Below, piece by piece: positions 45,431-45,670 of a stretch of 45,670 nt of DNA. Source of the DNA: Puniceicoccales bacterium (GTDB lineage Bacteria; Verrucomicrobiota; Verrucomicrobiia; Opitutales; UBA953). The stretch is from contig JAISSQ010000034.1 of the NCBI GenBank assembly GCA_031273045.1, forward strand, positions 1 to 45,670, in the 5' to 3' direction. The notes beneath the pieces were generated by a model. That model searched no databases. It was not told the DNA's origin and saw nothing but the letters and a program-made list of their open reading frames with translations. A program made the position numbers and the translations under genes. The number at the start of each line of letters is the position of its first letter. The first letter of the stretch is position 1.

Positions 45431-45552
45431 TATCACCGCCCCGCGCTCCCCTCGCGCCCTCGCCGCTTTCCGCCTTGCGCCGGCGGCGTCCGGCTACAAC
45501 CTGCGCGACTTTTCTTTCCGCACGAACTGTTTTCCGCATCTCCAACGACCAC

Positions 45553-45670
45553 ATGAAAAACGTTGACTTCACCAAACTCGCTTACGCCGCGCCGGCACCC
45601 GCCGGCGACCGCGCCGCGAATTACGCCGCGTGGCGAAAGGGCATCGAGGCCGCCACGGGCAAGCCGCTCG
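45553..45670 (+). CDS. 5' end of a probable methylmalonyl-CoA mutase large/small-subunit-like protein (truncated by window edge)
   Basis: MKNVDFTKLAYAAPAPAGDRAANYAAWRKGIEAATGKPL...; the W...IE..TGKPL pattern resembles methylmalonyl-CoA mutase N-termini. Only 39 codons visible. Confidence 0.45.
   Translation, partial: MKNVDFTKLAYAAPAPAGDRAANYAAWRKGIEAATGKPL

Overview
High-GC window dominated by two giant surface-protein operons, both on the minus strand. The codon and family pattern suggests Verrucomicrobiota/Opitutaceae, but this is inference only. Operon A (27784->595): a 7,810-aa filamentous, leukotoxin LktA/FhaB-like TpsA exoprotein, then a small complete type Va autotransporter (621 aa), then a TpsB/FhaC-type POTRA + barrel transporter (583 aa). 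This is a two-partner secretion locus with a classical autotransporter inserted between its two partners. Operon B (45053->28784): a ~4,779-aa autotransporter with many autotransporter-associated beta-strand (PATR-like) repeats and a C-terminal barrel, a TatD-family hydrolase, and a 345-aa protein of unknown function with an HSWQDFFTH motif. The operons are separated by an intergenic region (27785-28783) containing an exact 18-unit octamer repeat (144 bp) and a nested giant inverted repeat. The palindromic core of that inverted repeat recurs upstream of the giant autotransporter (45224-45430). The start of a plus-strand gene, probably methylmalonyl-CoA mutase, runs off the right edge. The long plus-strand ORFs are antisense shadows of GC-rich repetitive genes and are rejected. 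No tRNA, rRNA, CRISPR or transposase gene was recognised.
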